From Lycorma delicatula (lineage: Eukaryota; Arthropoda; Insecta; Hemiptera; Fulgoridae), in the NCBI RefSeq assembly GCF_047948215.1, contig NC_134461.1, positions 90,602,245 to 90,666,244 of the forward strand: a DNA stretch of 64,000 nt. The letters are read 5' to 3'. Position 1 is the stretch's first letter. Each line of letters begins with the position of its first letter. Below are positions 23,757 through 33,344 of this stretch, in pieces. The notes under the pieces are model-generated. The model searched no databases. It was given only the letters and a program-made list of their open reading frames with translations, and was not told the DNA's origin. A program made the translations under genes and the position numbers.

Positions 23757-25123
23757 CGCACAACGGCATAACGCTCAACACTTTCAGTCAGTGCAATGGT
23801 GAAAGTTTAGCAGTGCGTTGTGCAGCTAGCGGAGCATAAAGTAGTTATAACTGTTCATCGGACTTTCCGGCGTGTTTATGGCAATGATCCCCTTCATGGC
23901 CGAGGGCATAGGTTACCATGTAGCCGTGAGGTGTAGTGCCGTTTTGACGAGGACAGTTTGAACGAGCACACGACACTGTCGGTGGGATGGCGACTGCACT
24001 GCCGAAGGCATGGATCCGTGAGGTACAGCGGAATCTCGACGATGGTTGAAGAATGTAAATGTCATGCGGGACTCTGCGATGAAGTTGAGTGGGAGTAGGA
24101 GGTCTATCCGCCTCTCCCTTGTAGACCAGACCGGAGTCCGTAAATTAACCTAAAGTCAGGGGTATGAATTGAAGTAGAGTTTACTTAGGGAACTAGGACT
24201 AAATTACGTTGTTGCGAACAATATCTTTTGGTGGTATGTTGTTAATTTGCCTCGAATTTCGAAACATTTACTAGAATTTGGCTCAATAAAATTAGAACTA
24301 GGCGCGGGGTTCATGCCTCCGCGAGCTCGGTTAGCTAGTTCAGAGGGCAACGGTGTAGGATATTCAAGATATCCGGACGAGACCTAGAGCGAAGGTAAAA
24401 GCTGAGTTTAAAAATCACCTATGTAAATGTCTACCGAGGCATTTACATCGGCGGCATCCAAACAAGGCCTGACTTATTACTATGAGATGAAAAACGTTAG
24501 AGGGGGAAAGACGACTCCCGTTAAAGCTCATCAGTACTAAGAACGGTGGCGGGGGGGCGACCGGAAGCGTCACAAGGGGGGTGTCTTCTCCTACGAGGTT
24601 GCGATGATCCCCCTCATGCAAACTGTATTAGACGGTAGTACGAGTAGTTTAAGGAATCTGGCAACGTGGAAGTGATAAAGTTCCCTGGACGGCCCAAAAC
24701 ACGTCTTGAAGCAACTGGGAGTATACATAAAAGGTAAGTCAGATAGACCAAATTGAACAACATAGGGACGTTGCTGTACAAAGGGAATGTTTCAACAAGA
24801 TGGTGCGTTCTCATATTGTAGCCTATGCGTTCGACGCGCTCTCAATGAATGATTCCTTAATCGTTGGGCCGGTAGGACCAGTCGTTTGCTTTGGCCTCTG
24901 AGAAACCCAGATTTGGCATCCCTAGACCTTTTTCTATGAGAATACGTTAAAAAAATTGTCTGCAGTGAAACAAAATCAGGGATGTACAACATTTAAGACA
25001 ACGGATAATCGCTGCTATTACCATAGTTACACGCCTGCGACGATCCAACGGAGCTGAGTAGAAGTCAGTTATCAGCTGGATGTTTGCAGACCAACCAGCG
25101 GAGCTCATATTGAAACATTTTAA
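23757..25123 (+). pseudogene. Mariner-like transposase, split and deleted
   Basis: Two coding segments on plus are separated by an insertion. N-terminal: QLAEHK then VITVHRTFRRVYGNDP (about 23815-23890), the helix-turn-helix region of this mariner-like group. After the insertion it resumes in register: DPPHANCIRR, YEQFKESGNV and GRPKTRLEATGS (24605-24725), where the tryptophan of IRRWY is a TAG stop. The part carrying the first catalytic aspartate is missing. FQQDGA (24790-24807) is the conserved second catalytic aspartate block, followed by NRWAGR and PDLASLDLFL. The C-terminus YQLDVCRPTSGAHIETF ends at a stop at 25123. Many stops and shifts: not functional. Terminal inverted repeats were not found. 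Confidence 0.85.
23899..24603 (+). mobile_element. R1-like non-autonomous insertion, TSD
   Basis: A 705-bp GC-richer block between direct repeats ATGATCCCCTTCATG (23884-23898) and ATGATCCCCCTCATG (24604-24618), 14 of 15 identical. Removing it restores the mariner reading frame across the join. Its right end, GCGACCGGAAGCGTCACAAG then GTGTCTTCTCCTACG, matches the 3' block at 49476-49566 and at 3930-4205. No long frame is present, so it is probably a truncated or non-autonomous relative. Clade assignment is inferred from the 49-kb association with R1-type coding sequence. Confidence 0.75.
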
Positions 25124-25440
25124 GCTACGTAAAAAACATTTGAGTTGGTAAATTAAAAAAAAAATACTCTGATTTATCTCTAGTAGCTTCTGAGGTACGA
25201 TCTTTTTAAATTGCTGCAACCTTTTTCGATGATTTTGTATATAAGACGTTGATCCACAAATTAATAATTTAAAGTTTAAATGGTTTAGATAATTTTAAGC
25301 AAAATTTTCACACTGTTGGGATTCTTTGAAATAACAATTTCTATTATGAGTATAATAGTTATTTTATAATTTTTGATAATAATATATTTTATTGGTTATT
25401 TGTCAACAATTAATATATTAATTTATTTTTGCTATTAAGT
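25124..25440. other. Mariner 3' flank, AT-rich
   Basis: Holds whatever remains of the mariner 3' non-coding end; no terminal repeat identified. Confidence 0.4.
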
Positions 25441-25898
25441 AAAATAGATTTATATGTTTCTGCTACTAAAATGCCCTCTAGGCAAATATTTCAATATTTC
25501 TAGAGATCGTACCTTGCAGTACATGAATTCATCATTACTTATGATGGAAAACTTTAACGAAATTTGTACAGAAATAAACATTTTTGACTGTAATATCAAT
25601 GAAATTTTTAAACAAGATCATAAACGTATTGTCGAAGGTGAAACCAACATTTGAGTTGAATTCCGATGTATTATACCTAATGTTTTATGTATACAATTTT
25701 TTGTTGTTTACTTTTAATTTTTATCTTATAATATTATTATTTGAAGACAAACCTCTGTTCCCTGATTTATACAAGATGTTAATTCTATTTAGTTTGTTAT
25801 AAATGAGATGTAGGACTATATTATGATTTTACAGTATACGTATGTATACGTAAGTGCACTGTAAATGGATTGTGTACCAACGAATAAATAAATAAATA
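25441..25898 (+). mobile_element. LINE 3' end, family E copy 2
   Basis: Matches 6672-7138: AAATGCCCTCTAGGCAAATA, GAAATTTGTACAGAAATAAA, and the end GTGTACCAACGAATAAATA followed by AATAAAT. This copy still reads open for about 66 codons from 25454, but I recognise no domain in it. The start is shared with copy 1 to within a few bases. Confidence 0.6.
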
Positions 25899-26675
25899 TT
25901 TATTATTTACAATTTTCTGCTTTATCTACTGATGATTATTATTTAACAACTGTAATGACCACTTAGGTTTAGATTTGAAGTAAAACTTTTGTAAACGGTT
26001 GATCGTAATCTTGCCTACAAATTTATTTAAATAAATGAATCAATCACCATAGATATTTATTTATATGTTGTACAGATTAAAAGATAATTGGTATTAAAAC
26101 AATGTAATGTAGATTTGAAAATAAGACTTTAATTAATAATTAATAACATTATATTACATAAGAAAGAAACAACGATAAAAGTAAATTAATAATAATTTTA
26201 GTTTTAGTAACTATAACTTATTTAACCCTCGGGTGTCATTAAGAATATGTTATAAAACAAGAAACCACCAACGATAACACATGTATGTGTGTGTATGTGT
26301 GATATATATGTAGAGTGTTTGTAGTGAAGCAAGTTCTGTGATATGCAATATGAGTATGAATATAGGTTTGGATGGCGGGAGTGTTGATGGTATGTATACT
26401 TCGTGTAGACATTGCAGTGTGAGCAGTTTCAATGTTAATGGGTGCAGAAACCCCCAAGCAAACCTTACCTTATAATGATAATAGACGGCTCCAAGTAGGA
26501 TTTCCCAAGATGACGACGAACAAGTAAGATGCTCTGGCAAAGTTCCTTACTTCGTTGAGAGAATATCATGTTTTCTAATAATATATTATGATATGGAGAA
26601 CATTATTCCAGCAATATGCTTAATGAGACCGCGCTAACAACGCCACAACAGACTAGGCGACCTCTATTGGTATAT

Positions 26676-26678
<3 letters not shown>
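25899..26678. other. AT-rich DNA, TGTG-rich patch
   Basis: A TG-rich patch at 26280-26420 on plus is not a clean tandem array. No coding relic. Confidence 0.45.

Positions 26679-26720
<42 letters not shown>
26679..26720. repeat. (TA)n microsatellite
   Basis: About 20 TA units. Confidence 0.95.
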
Positions 26721-26724
<4 letters not shown>

Positions 26725-26869
26725 CACGTTGAGTTACAAAAATCACGTCTAAATGAGAAAAAAATATTAAATTATCTATTAATTCCGACTTTAAATTTTG
26801 TGTTTTTCAATACACAAAAAATTCTATATTTGTTTTTATTTAATAAGTAATTTATATATTTTATCATTT

Positions 26870-26943
<74 letters not shown>

Positions 26944-26957
26944 CTGTGTGTGTGTAA
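26870..26957. repeat. (AT)n-(GT)n compound microsatellite
   Basis: About 9 AT units run directly into about 25-30 GT units, with one GCGTGC interruption near 26939. The GT run translates as alternating Cys/Val, which explains an apparent small frame here. Confidence 0.95.
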
Positions 26958-27394
26958 GAAGTATTCTGGTACATTGCAGAGACAGTTATGAATTTGCATT
27001 TTGAGTAATGAACTCTTTTAATGGATATTACAGTCTACAGTAACAATTCTTGGTTAAATAAGTTAACAATAAATAATTATCATAATTATTTACTACTTAA
27101 AAGTTTCATTCATAAAGTAGAATGAATTAATTTGTCTCAGTATATTGTTTATTTTATTATTTTTTTAACAGACACAAGTTTTTACCCATGCTTTCTCAGT
27201 GGGGAAAATAACTTGTTAGAAATGAAAAAGAGAAGAAATAAAATATAGAAACAAGTTAAACGTTATTCTAAAGCGAATTATTTAGCTTCAAACAAACTGG
27301 AAAAAATGCAACAAAAATAAAAAATACAACTCGCGCCAGCTTCTTCAAGCTTATGTGGCGATATAAAAAAAAAAAAAATAGTATAATAATATAG
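26958..27394. other. AT-rich DNA, no gene seen
   Basis: Nothing recognised. Confidence 0.45.
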
Positions 27395-28031
27395 ATTCCA
27401 AAAAATTCTTGAGCAGTTCTGAGCAAGAATACTGACTTTTCATTATTTCATTCTGTATAATATTTTTTGTATTTTATTTTGTTTAACTTTTTTTTTTGCA
27501 AAAAATGTTCAAACATAAATTAAATAAGAAAAATAAAAGATATAATTTTTTCTTAGATTTAATATTAAAATATATTTTCTGTTTATAAGAAAATTAAATT
27601 ATTATAGCCGCAATTTGATGAAATAATTAAAAATAACGAGTCGACCTAACATACAAACATCAATTTTAAACTCACTCACCACTGTGACTCACTGCGTAAG
27701 CGCGTGCGAAAAATACATCAATAATTTTTTGGTACATAATCTCAATTTTAGGTTATGTTGTATGTTTTCGACCTTAAATTAAGTGTAATTGAAGAACGAC
27801 TCAACCACCTTCATCAAATTTTCACATGTACAATTCAGATACACTACTACAGTATATCTAAATTTGGATGAAATTGATTAAGTAGTTTTGGAAATTTTCC
27901 AGCAACAAAATTTTATACATGAAGGTTGTGCCACATAATTTTATACATGAATAACATTTTCGTACTCCTAATATCTTAAAACGTAAAGAAAATTTAATTT
28001 CACTTCTGGATCCCACCATGCGACCGAAGTA
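27395..28031 (+). repeat. Repeat family H, copy 1
   Basis: About 640 bp matched by 34662-35335, and in its right half by 28358-28682. Diagnostic text: TTCATCAAATTTTCACATG, ATATCTAAATTT..GATGAAATTGAT, ATTTTCGTACTCCT, and CCCACCATGCGACCGAAG at the right. It stops at GACCGAAG where the G segment begins. Non-coding; class unknown. Confidence 0.65.
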
Positions 28032-28339
28032 TCTGCAATGTATGTTAATTGGTATTATATGTTTATATCATTAGTAGCAGGATTAGTGTCAGGTACAACT
28101 GACAAAAATTAATTTATTCGATGTCGATATGATCATGCTGTATTACTTTTGAGAGTTGATTCATTCATAAAGTATTATTCTACAAATTTATCTAGTAGAT
28201 AAATTATCAAATACAATAAAATTTATTTTATACGATCCAGCAATAAAATATATCATAAATTGTTATAATTGTGTAAAAAAAAATCTGTCTAAGTGGTAAA
28301 TATTCATTAAAAATTCACCGAACGGAATTAAAATTGTAT
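28032..28339 (+). repeat. Segment G, copy 1 of a 308-bp duplication
   Basis: Starts TCTGCAATGTATGTTAATT and ends CGGAATTAAAATTGTAT. It is about 96% identical by eye to 29567-29873, in direct orientation, with 1.2 kb between. No known LTR signature (TG..CA) coincides with its ends. Confidence 0.9.
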
Positions 28340-28357
28340 CCCACCAATTGAAGTATA

Positions 28358-28682
28358 TTATCTGGTATCGACCTTATATTGAGCGTAACTCATGAACGAC
28401 TCAACGAATCTTAACCAAATTTTCACATGCACAACTTCAGATACATTATTGCGGCACATCTAAATTTCAATGAAATTGATAGATTAGTCACGGAGATTTT
28501 CGAGCCACAAATCTTATACACAGGCATATGTAAGGAAATACATTTTGTGTATAAGGAAATTACATTTTAAGTGAATGATATTTACGTAGTCTTCATATCT
28601 CAAAACGTAAAAAAAATTCAATTTCACCCCCGATCCCACCGTGCGACCGAATGTAATGCCGTACTTTTCTTCGAGAAGTCTA
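28358..28682 (+). repeat. Repeat family H, copy 2, 5'-truncated
   Basis: Begins at the TCGACCTTATATTGAGCG block and ends GTACTTTTCTTCGAGAAG, lacking the left half seen in copies 1 and 3. Family A copy 4 abuts it directly. Confidence 0.65.
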
Positions 28683-28689
28683 AAAAAAA

Positions 28690-29331
28690 TCTGATGTGGA
28701 CAACACATGACTTCCTTGTAAACCTATTAAATTATATATACACATTCTTTTTTTTTTTAATGAATAGCACGTAAAATTTTATTTCAATAATTACTTCTGT
28801 TATTTTTTCATTTTTTTTTTAATTGTTATTATTGAATTATTATTTATCATTTTTTTTTTTTACTTTCGGGGTTAATAATTATTATAAATCAATATATTTA
28901 AATTAAAAAAAAGAAAAAGAAAAAAGGAGATAAAGTCTGATTCGAACCGATGTGTTTTGTAATATCCAAATATTTCATTAATTAAAATTTTATTTGGCTA
29001 TAAAACTCTGGAACCAACGAAAACAAGTACCATTATGGTACATCGTTGAAAAGCTCTCAATGAGGGCTTATTACTGCAGATAAGAAACAGTCAAAAATCC
29101 AGATTCTTTTGAAGGTGCACAATTAGATGTTACAACAGTCCTAAATCCAAAATTTCAACATCCTACGGCTAATCGTTTTTTAGTTATGCGAGATACATAC
29201 GTACATACAGACGACACGCCGAAACTGGTCAAAATGAATTCAGGGATGGTCAAAATGGATATTTCTGTTGAAATCTAAAAACCGAAACTTTTCGCGATCA
29301 CAATTCTTCCTTTACTTCATACAAGGAAATA
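28690..29331 (-). repeat. Repeat family A, copy 4
   Basis: Inverted orientation: TCTGATGTGGACAACACATG at the left, CTACGGCTAATCG near 29163, and the terminal hairpin TTCC..GGAA at 29306-29330 on the right. Contains a deletion of the usual segment after the CAATCGAC block compared with copies 1 and 5. Confidence 0.8.
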
Positions 29332-29404
29332 AAAAAATAAAAACGAAATAAATTGTTTTGACAATCAGTAAAGGTAACACAAGCAAAAAAAAAAAAAAAT
29401 CTGC

Positions 29405-29559
29405 CGCCCTCCGTGGTGCGAATGATAGCGTCTCGGCCAGTCATCCGGAGGTCCCGAGTTCGAATCCCGGTCAGGCATGACATTTTCACACACTACTTGT
29501 CATTTATACATTCTCTGAAGCAACATCTAATGGTGGTCCCGGAGGTTAAATAAAAAATC
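29405..29559 (+). mobile_element. SINE C, tRNA-derived, with 12-bp TSD
   Basis: About 155 bp. The head reads CTCCGTGGTGCGAATGATAG, CGTCTCGGCC, then GAGTTCGAATCCC, a perfect B-box (GTTCGAATCC). The body ends GGTGGTCCCGGAGGTTAAAT and an A-rich tail. It is bounded by AAAAAAATCTGC at 29393-29404 and 29560-29571, a perfect 12-bp direct repeat. The tail phrase CCCGGAGGTTAAA resembles the CCGGAGGCTAAA end of SINE B, which suggests the two SINEs share a LINE partner. Confidence 0.8.
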
Positions 29560-29566
29560 AAAAAAA

Positions 29567-29873
29567 TCTGCAATGTATGTTAATTGATATTATATGTTTA
29601 TATCATTAGTAGCAGGATTAGTGTCAGGTACAACTGATAAAAATGAATTTATTTGATGTCGATATGATCATGCTGTATTACTTTTGAGAGTTGACTCACT
29701 CATAAAGTATTATTCTACAAATTTATCTAGTAGATAAATTATCAAATACAATACAATTTATTCTATACGATCCAGCAATAAAATATATATTAAATTGTTA
29801 TAATTGTGTAAAAAAAATCTGTCTAAGTGATAAATATTCATTAAAAATTCACCGAACGGAATTAAAATTGTAT
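29567..29873 (+). repeat. Segment G, copy 2
   Basis: Direct-orientation partner of 28032-28339. Without the SINE C insertion it would have followed a poly-A run directly. Confidence 0.9.
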
Positions 29874-30424
29874 AAAAATATATGTACAACTATATGTTAC
29901 TGTTTGGTAATACTTCGGTTTACTTTATACAGTATGATACTCAGACCAAGTGAACACGGGTAAAAGTTTTAACTTTTACAATAATAAAGGATAAACTTTT
30001 GGTGCTGACGATGGAAAGGGAGGTGATAGTTATATTACATGTTACCCTCTTCCGAATACAGAGAACCCCTCAACGAGAATTTGATCGATCCATATTGCAG
30101 TTTACACAGGACAACACGTTTCCCCAATAAAGTTTACGCTACACCTTTACGAAACAAAAATCCCTGCCCCTTCAATAATATAATAATAATAATCATTATC
30201 AGTGTAATAATTCGATGTTCTGTTACTGGGATGCTACGTGAAAAGAATTAATAATACTTCATTTAGAAACGTGATGACTTATTGATATTGTGAAGGAGAA
30301 AATATAAAATATTTGTAATGCTGCTTAACCTTCTCGACAATTGCATATAGCTTAAAATTTTAACTATTCCTCGATGATAGAATTATTCGTTTCATAATGA
30401 ACTTATTTAATAGAAACTTACACC
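29874..30424. other. AT-rich DNA, no gene seen
   Basis: Contains a short (AAT)n run at 30175-30195. No coding relic. Confidence 0.45.
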
Positions 30425-30439
30425 CAATTATAACTACTT

Positions 30440-30987
30440 TTTTCTTTTTTTTTTCTCTCCTAGGCCGGATCCAGCATTTAAGTATTACACAGCCCAGGGG
30501 CGTACTCTAACGGGCCTCCACGTCTCGGCCCGCCTGTCGGATCTCACTTTGCGCCCGCCTCAAACACCCAGAGTAGGATCCACCAGGCCCGGCTATGCCG
30601 TCCCTGGGTCTCCATTCCGGGAGCCAGGTCTCGATTTTTATGTCAATGCCTCTAACGGGTACACCCCGAATGGAGCACCCCCGCCGGTACTCGGTCTTTT
30701 TCGCTTGGGGGTGCGAGAGTCCCCGCGCCTAATTGCTACCGCCCACTCGTACAAGAACGTGCGAACGGCAGCTCCACAGAGGGCTGTCCCTCATCCTCGA
30801 GCCCCCCTATCCTTCTCCTGAAGAACCCTTCCCACGAATCCTGCGATGGTGTCAAAGCTCTTGGGGCTCCGCGACATGGTGGCGATGATGTTCTCTATGC
30901 TGAGCGGTCAGGTAATCGCCGAGCAAGCTATGCGGTAATCAACCCACTGCGGGCACCAGAACATCACGTGTTTTGGAGTATACGGGT
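30440..30987 (-). pseudogene. R1-clade LINE 3' fragment, with 15-bp TSD
   Basis: A GC-rich island in AT-rich DNA. On minus, from 30985, it reads KHVMFWCPQWVDYR, then ENIIATM, RSPKSFDTIAGFVGRVLQEKDR. This is the C-terminal end of an R1-clade ORF2, after the reverse transcriptase, with the H..F.CP part of its terminal zinc-binding motif. The frame breaks after SAIT (stop) and resumes. About 350 bp of 3' UTR follows, then a T-run on plus (poly-A on minus) at 30440-30455. Perfect 15-bp direct repeats CAATTATAACTACTT lie at 30425-30439 and 30988-31002. It is therefore a complete, 5'-truncated retroposition event that retains only the last 60 or so codons. Confidence 0.88.
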
Positions 30988-31002
30988 CAATTATAACTAC
31001 TT

Positions 31003-31543
31003 AGGTAAAAAATATTTCCAGTCAGGTATTATCTTATTAAAAAAATCTAAAAGAACAAAAATGTTGAAAATTAAAAAAAAATTTACCTGCTGAAAAGTTC
31101 CAAATTATCTCAATATTTTTACAATTATTTTAAGGAGTAATGATTAAAATAGAATCCTAAAAGAAATACAGTAAATTAGAATTAAAAAATCGGCATAAAA
31201 AACACCCGAACATTTATTTCTTCGATTCTTATGACAATTTAAGTCCAAATTAAAAATAACTACTAATAATCACAAACTAATCCTTAATTTTGCATATACT
31301 TTTAAGAAAATAAAAATTTATAGAAAATCTGAGAAAGTTTTTTTTTTTTTACTTTTTTTAGTTTATTTATGCCAATTTTATTACTATTCTTTTTAAAAAA
31401 AGGTAATATAATTTTTCTTTTTTGTTTGTTTTATTCTTATTTAACTATGAATAGGTTTACAAACAATTCAGACAATAAAAAAAGAGATGTTTGCAAAAAA
31501 TTAAAGTCGAGAAAGGTGGATCTTGAAAAAAATATTAAAAAAA
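31003..31543. other. AT-rich DNA, no gene seen
   Basis: Nothing recognised. Confidence 0.45.
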
Positions 31544-32198
31544 CTGATGTGGACACCACATGCCTTGTACGCCTATTAAATTGCATATAAACATTTTTTT
31601 TTTAAATGAAAATTACATAAAATTTTATTTCAAAAATAAATTTTGATTTTTTTAAATTTATTTTTATTATTATTATTTATTGTAATTTTTTTGCAATCAC
31701 AGGTTAATAATTATTAATAAATCAATATATTTAAATTAAAAAAAGGAAAAGAAGTCGAATTCGAATCGATGTGCCTTCCCTTTATAAGATCCAAATATTT
31801 CATTAATCAAACTTATATTTGGTTATAACTCTGGAACCACTGAAAATAAGTACCACTTATGATAAATCGTTAAAACCTCTCAATGAGAGCTTATTACTGC
31901 AGTTAAGAAAAAATACCAAAATCCAATTTTTTTTAGATTTTGGGATTTTTTGAACTTTTGGTCAAGTCGATTGCAATCAAAATGAGAAGTGCACAACTAA
32001 ATGTTACAACAGTCCTAAATCCAAAATTTCAACATCCTACGGCTAATCGTTTTTTAGTTATCCGAGATACATACGTACATACGTCACGCCGAAACTAGTC
32101 AAAATGGATTCAGGGATGGTCAAAATGGATATTTTCGTTGAAATATAACCGAAATTTTTCGCCATTACAATACTTCCTTTACTTCGTATAAGGAAGTA
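31544..32198 (-). repeat. Repeat family A, copy 5 (best hairpin)
   Basis: Inverted orientation: CTGATGTGGACACCACATG at the left, whose ATGTGG/CCACAT can pair. The right end is a perfect stem, TACTTCCTT / AAGGAAGTA, at 32171-32198 with a 10-nt loop, then poly-A. Both ends therefore carry a hairpin. No shared open frame. Confidence 0.85.
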
Positions 32199-32599
32199 AA
32201 AAATGCAAAGAAAATAAGTAAACGTAATAATGCCGTGTGAGCCAGTAATAGATACCGAGTAACAGAGCCGGTAATAGATACCGAGTGTGAGCTGAAGCTG
32301 TCTGAAATAAGTAATATGGATTACTTTTTCATCTTAATTATTCCAATTAATTTGATTAAATATATCGTGAAAAAAATGTTTAATATCAGAATGATATCAA
32401 GTTATAAAAAATTACGCTATAAAAATACAATATTAAACAACGATGAAAAAAAATGTCTAAATCAAATAATATTACAAATGATGACAGCTGATGGGAGACC
32501 AAATAATGATACCTTGGAAAAGGTTGGTAAAGGTAGATTGATTATTAAAATTTTGTTCACACTTGTGAGGAATGATCAAATATCAGAAAACACACCTAG
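32199..32599. other. Unassigned, possible LINE upstream part
   Basis: An imperfect duplication GTAATAGATACCGAGT lies at about 32247 and 32271. A 114-codon frame (32316-32660) is partly of low complexity and may include an out-of-frame stretch of the LINE that follows; no domain is recognised. Confidence 0.4.
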
Positions 32600-33044
32600 G
32601 AGAGGATATTCAGTACATCCACTTTCGGAGCAGAAATGTGGATTCTCCATTTCAGACTGAAAAGTAGAGTGATGGCAATGGAGATAATTTTTTGTAGGAA
32701 GAGTTGGCAGTTGAACGATGAAAATCGAGTTCGAAATGATGATATTTTGTGGAAGATGGACAAGACAGTTTTGTTAGCTGAAAAAAATCGAAGAACGAAA
32801 ATTTACCTGGTGTAGTCATGTGAGAAGAATGGGAGAAACTAGAATACCTTGGAAAGTCTGGTCATGGATTCCAGCTAGAAGTTCCAGACGAGAAAATGGA
32901 TGAATGGAATTGTGAAGACCATGGGTAGGAGAGGCCTAGTGGAATATGATTTGTTTGACAGAGGAAAATTACTTTTTGGGGTTGCGGTAAATAGCCTTGT
33001 GCTGTAAACGAAAGTCGTTACATAATAATAATCATAATAATAAA
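32600..33044 (+). pseudogene. LINE reverse transcriptase C-terminal relic
   Basis: On plus, with frame changes: FGAEMWILHFRLKSRVMAME, RNDDIL, TWCSHVRRMGETRIP, then LVEYDLFDRG. The order YGAExW, RRxExxEM, HVxRM, (E)xLxDR is that of the post-reverse-transcriptase region found in many insect non-LTR elements, as also in the 40-kb copy (ILKIRW, GHIL). The 3' end is an (ATA)n-rich tail at 33021-33044, usual for this kind of element. The catalytic part is lost or unrecognisable upstream. Clade not set; RTE or CR1-like. Confidence 0.65.
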
Positions 33045-33269
33045 TCAAATGATATGTAGTTAATGCAATTTTTTTTTTTTTTAAATTAAGTTTTGATTTA
33101 AGTTATCAAGAAAAATCTTATTCGAGACGACTAGAAGAAATACCTCTATAAAAAAGAACTAATCAAAATTAGTTTCCTTGATGAAATGCAAGAATGTTTA
33201 CTATTCATGCTCGGGTTGAGAATTGAGAACCCCTCTCTTTTTAAGGTCAATTTAAAATTAAAATAAAGA

Positions 33270-33307
33270 ATTATACTTAGCACCCTGCTAAGGGCGCTAA
33301 GTATAAT
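33270..33307. repeat. Hairpin 1 of twin hairpins
   Basis: ATTATACTTAGC at 33270 pairs with GCTAAGTATAAT ending at 33307; the stem continues through one mismatch to CCCT/AGGG with a GCTA loop. It stands 9 nt before the next hairpin. Confidence 0.8.
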
Positions 33308-33316
33308 TAGTATAAG

Positions 33317-33344
33317 TATACCCAGGGAGAAATCCCTGGGTATA
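33317..33344. repeat. Hairpin 2 of twin hairpins, perfect 12-bp
   Basis: TATACCCAGGGA and TCCCTGGGTATA are exact inverse repeats with a GAAA tetraloop. Confidence 0.85.

Noticed and set aside
26239..26540. Minus frames rich in Thr/His/Ile near 26.3 kb
   Set aside because: They come from a TG-rich stretch; two frames overlap and neither shows a domain.
26772..27004. Small frames rich in Thr/His or Cys/Val on both strands
   Set aside because: They are translations of the (GT)n/(AC)n microsatellite.
28032..29873. A simple LTR retrotransposon with segment G as LTRs
   Set aside because: G does not start TG or end CA, there is no primer-binding site or polypurine tract next to it, and the interior is made of other known repeats.
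30549..30821. 90-codon proline/arginine-rich plus frame
   Set aside because: It is antisense to the R1-clade 3' UTR on the minus strand; GC-rich sequence leaves few stops.
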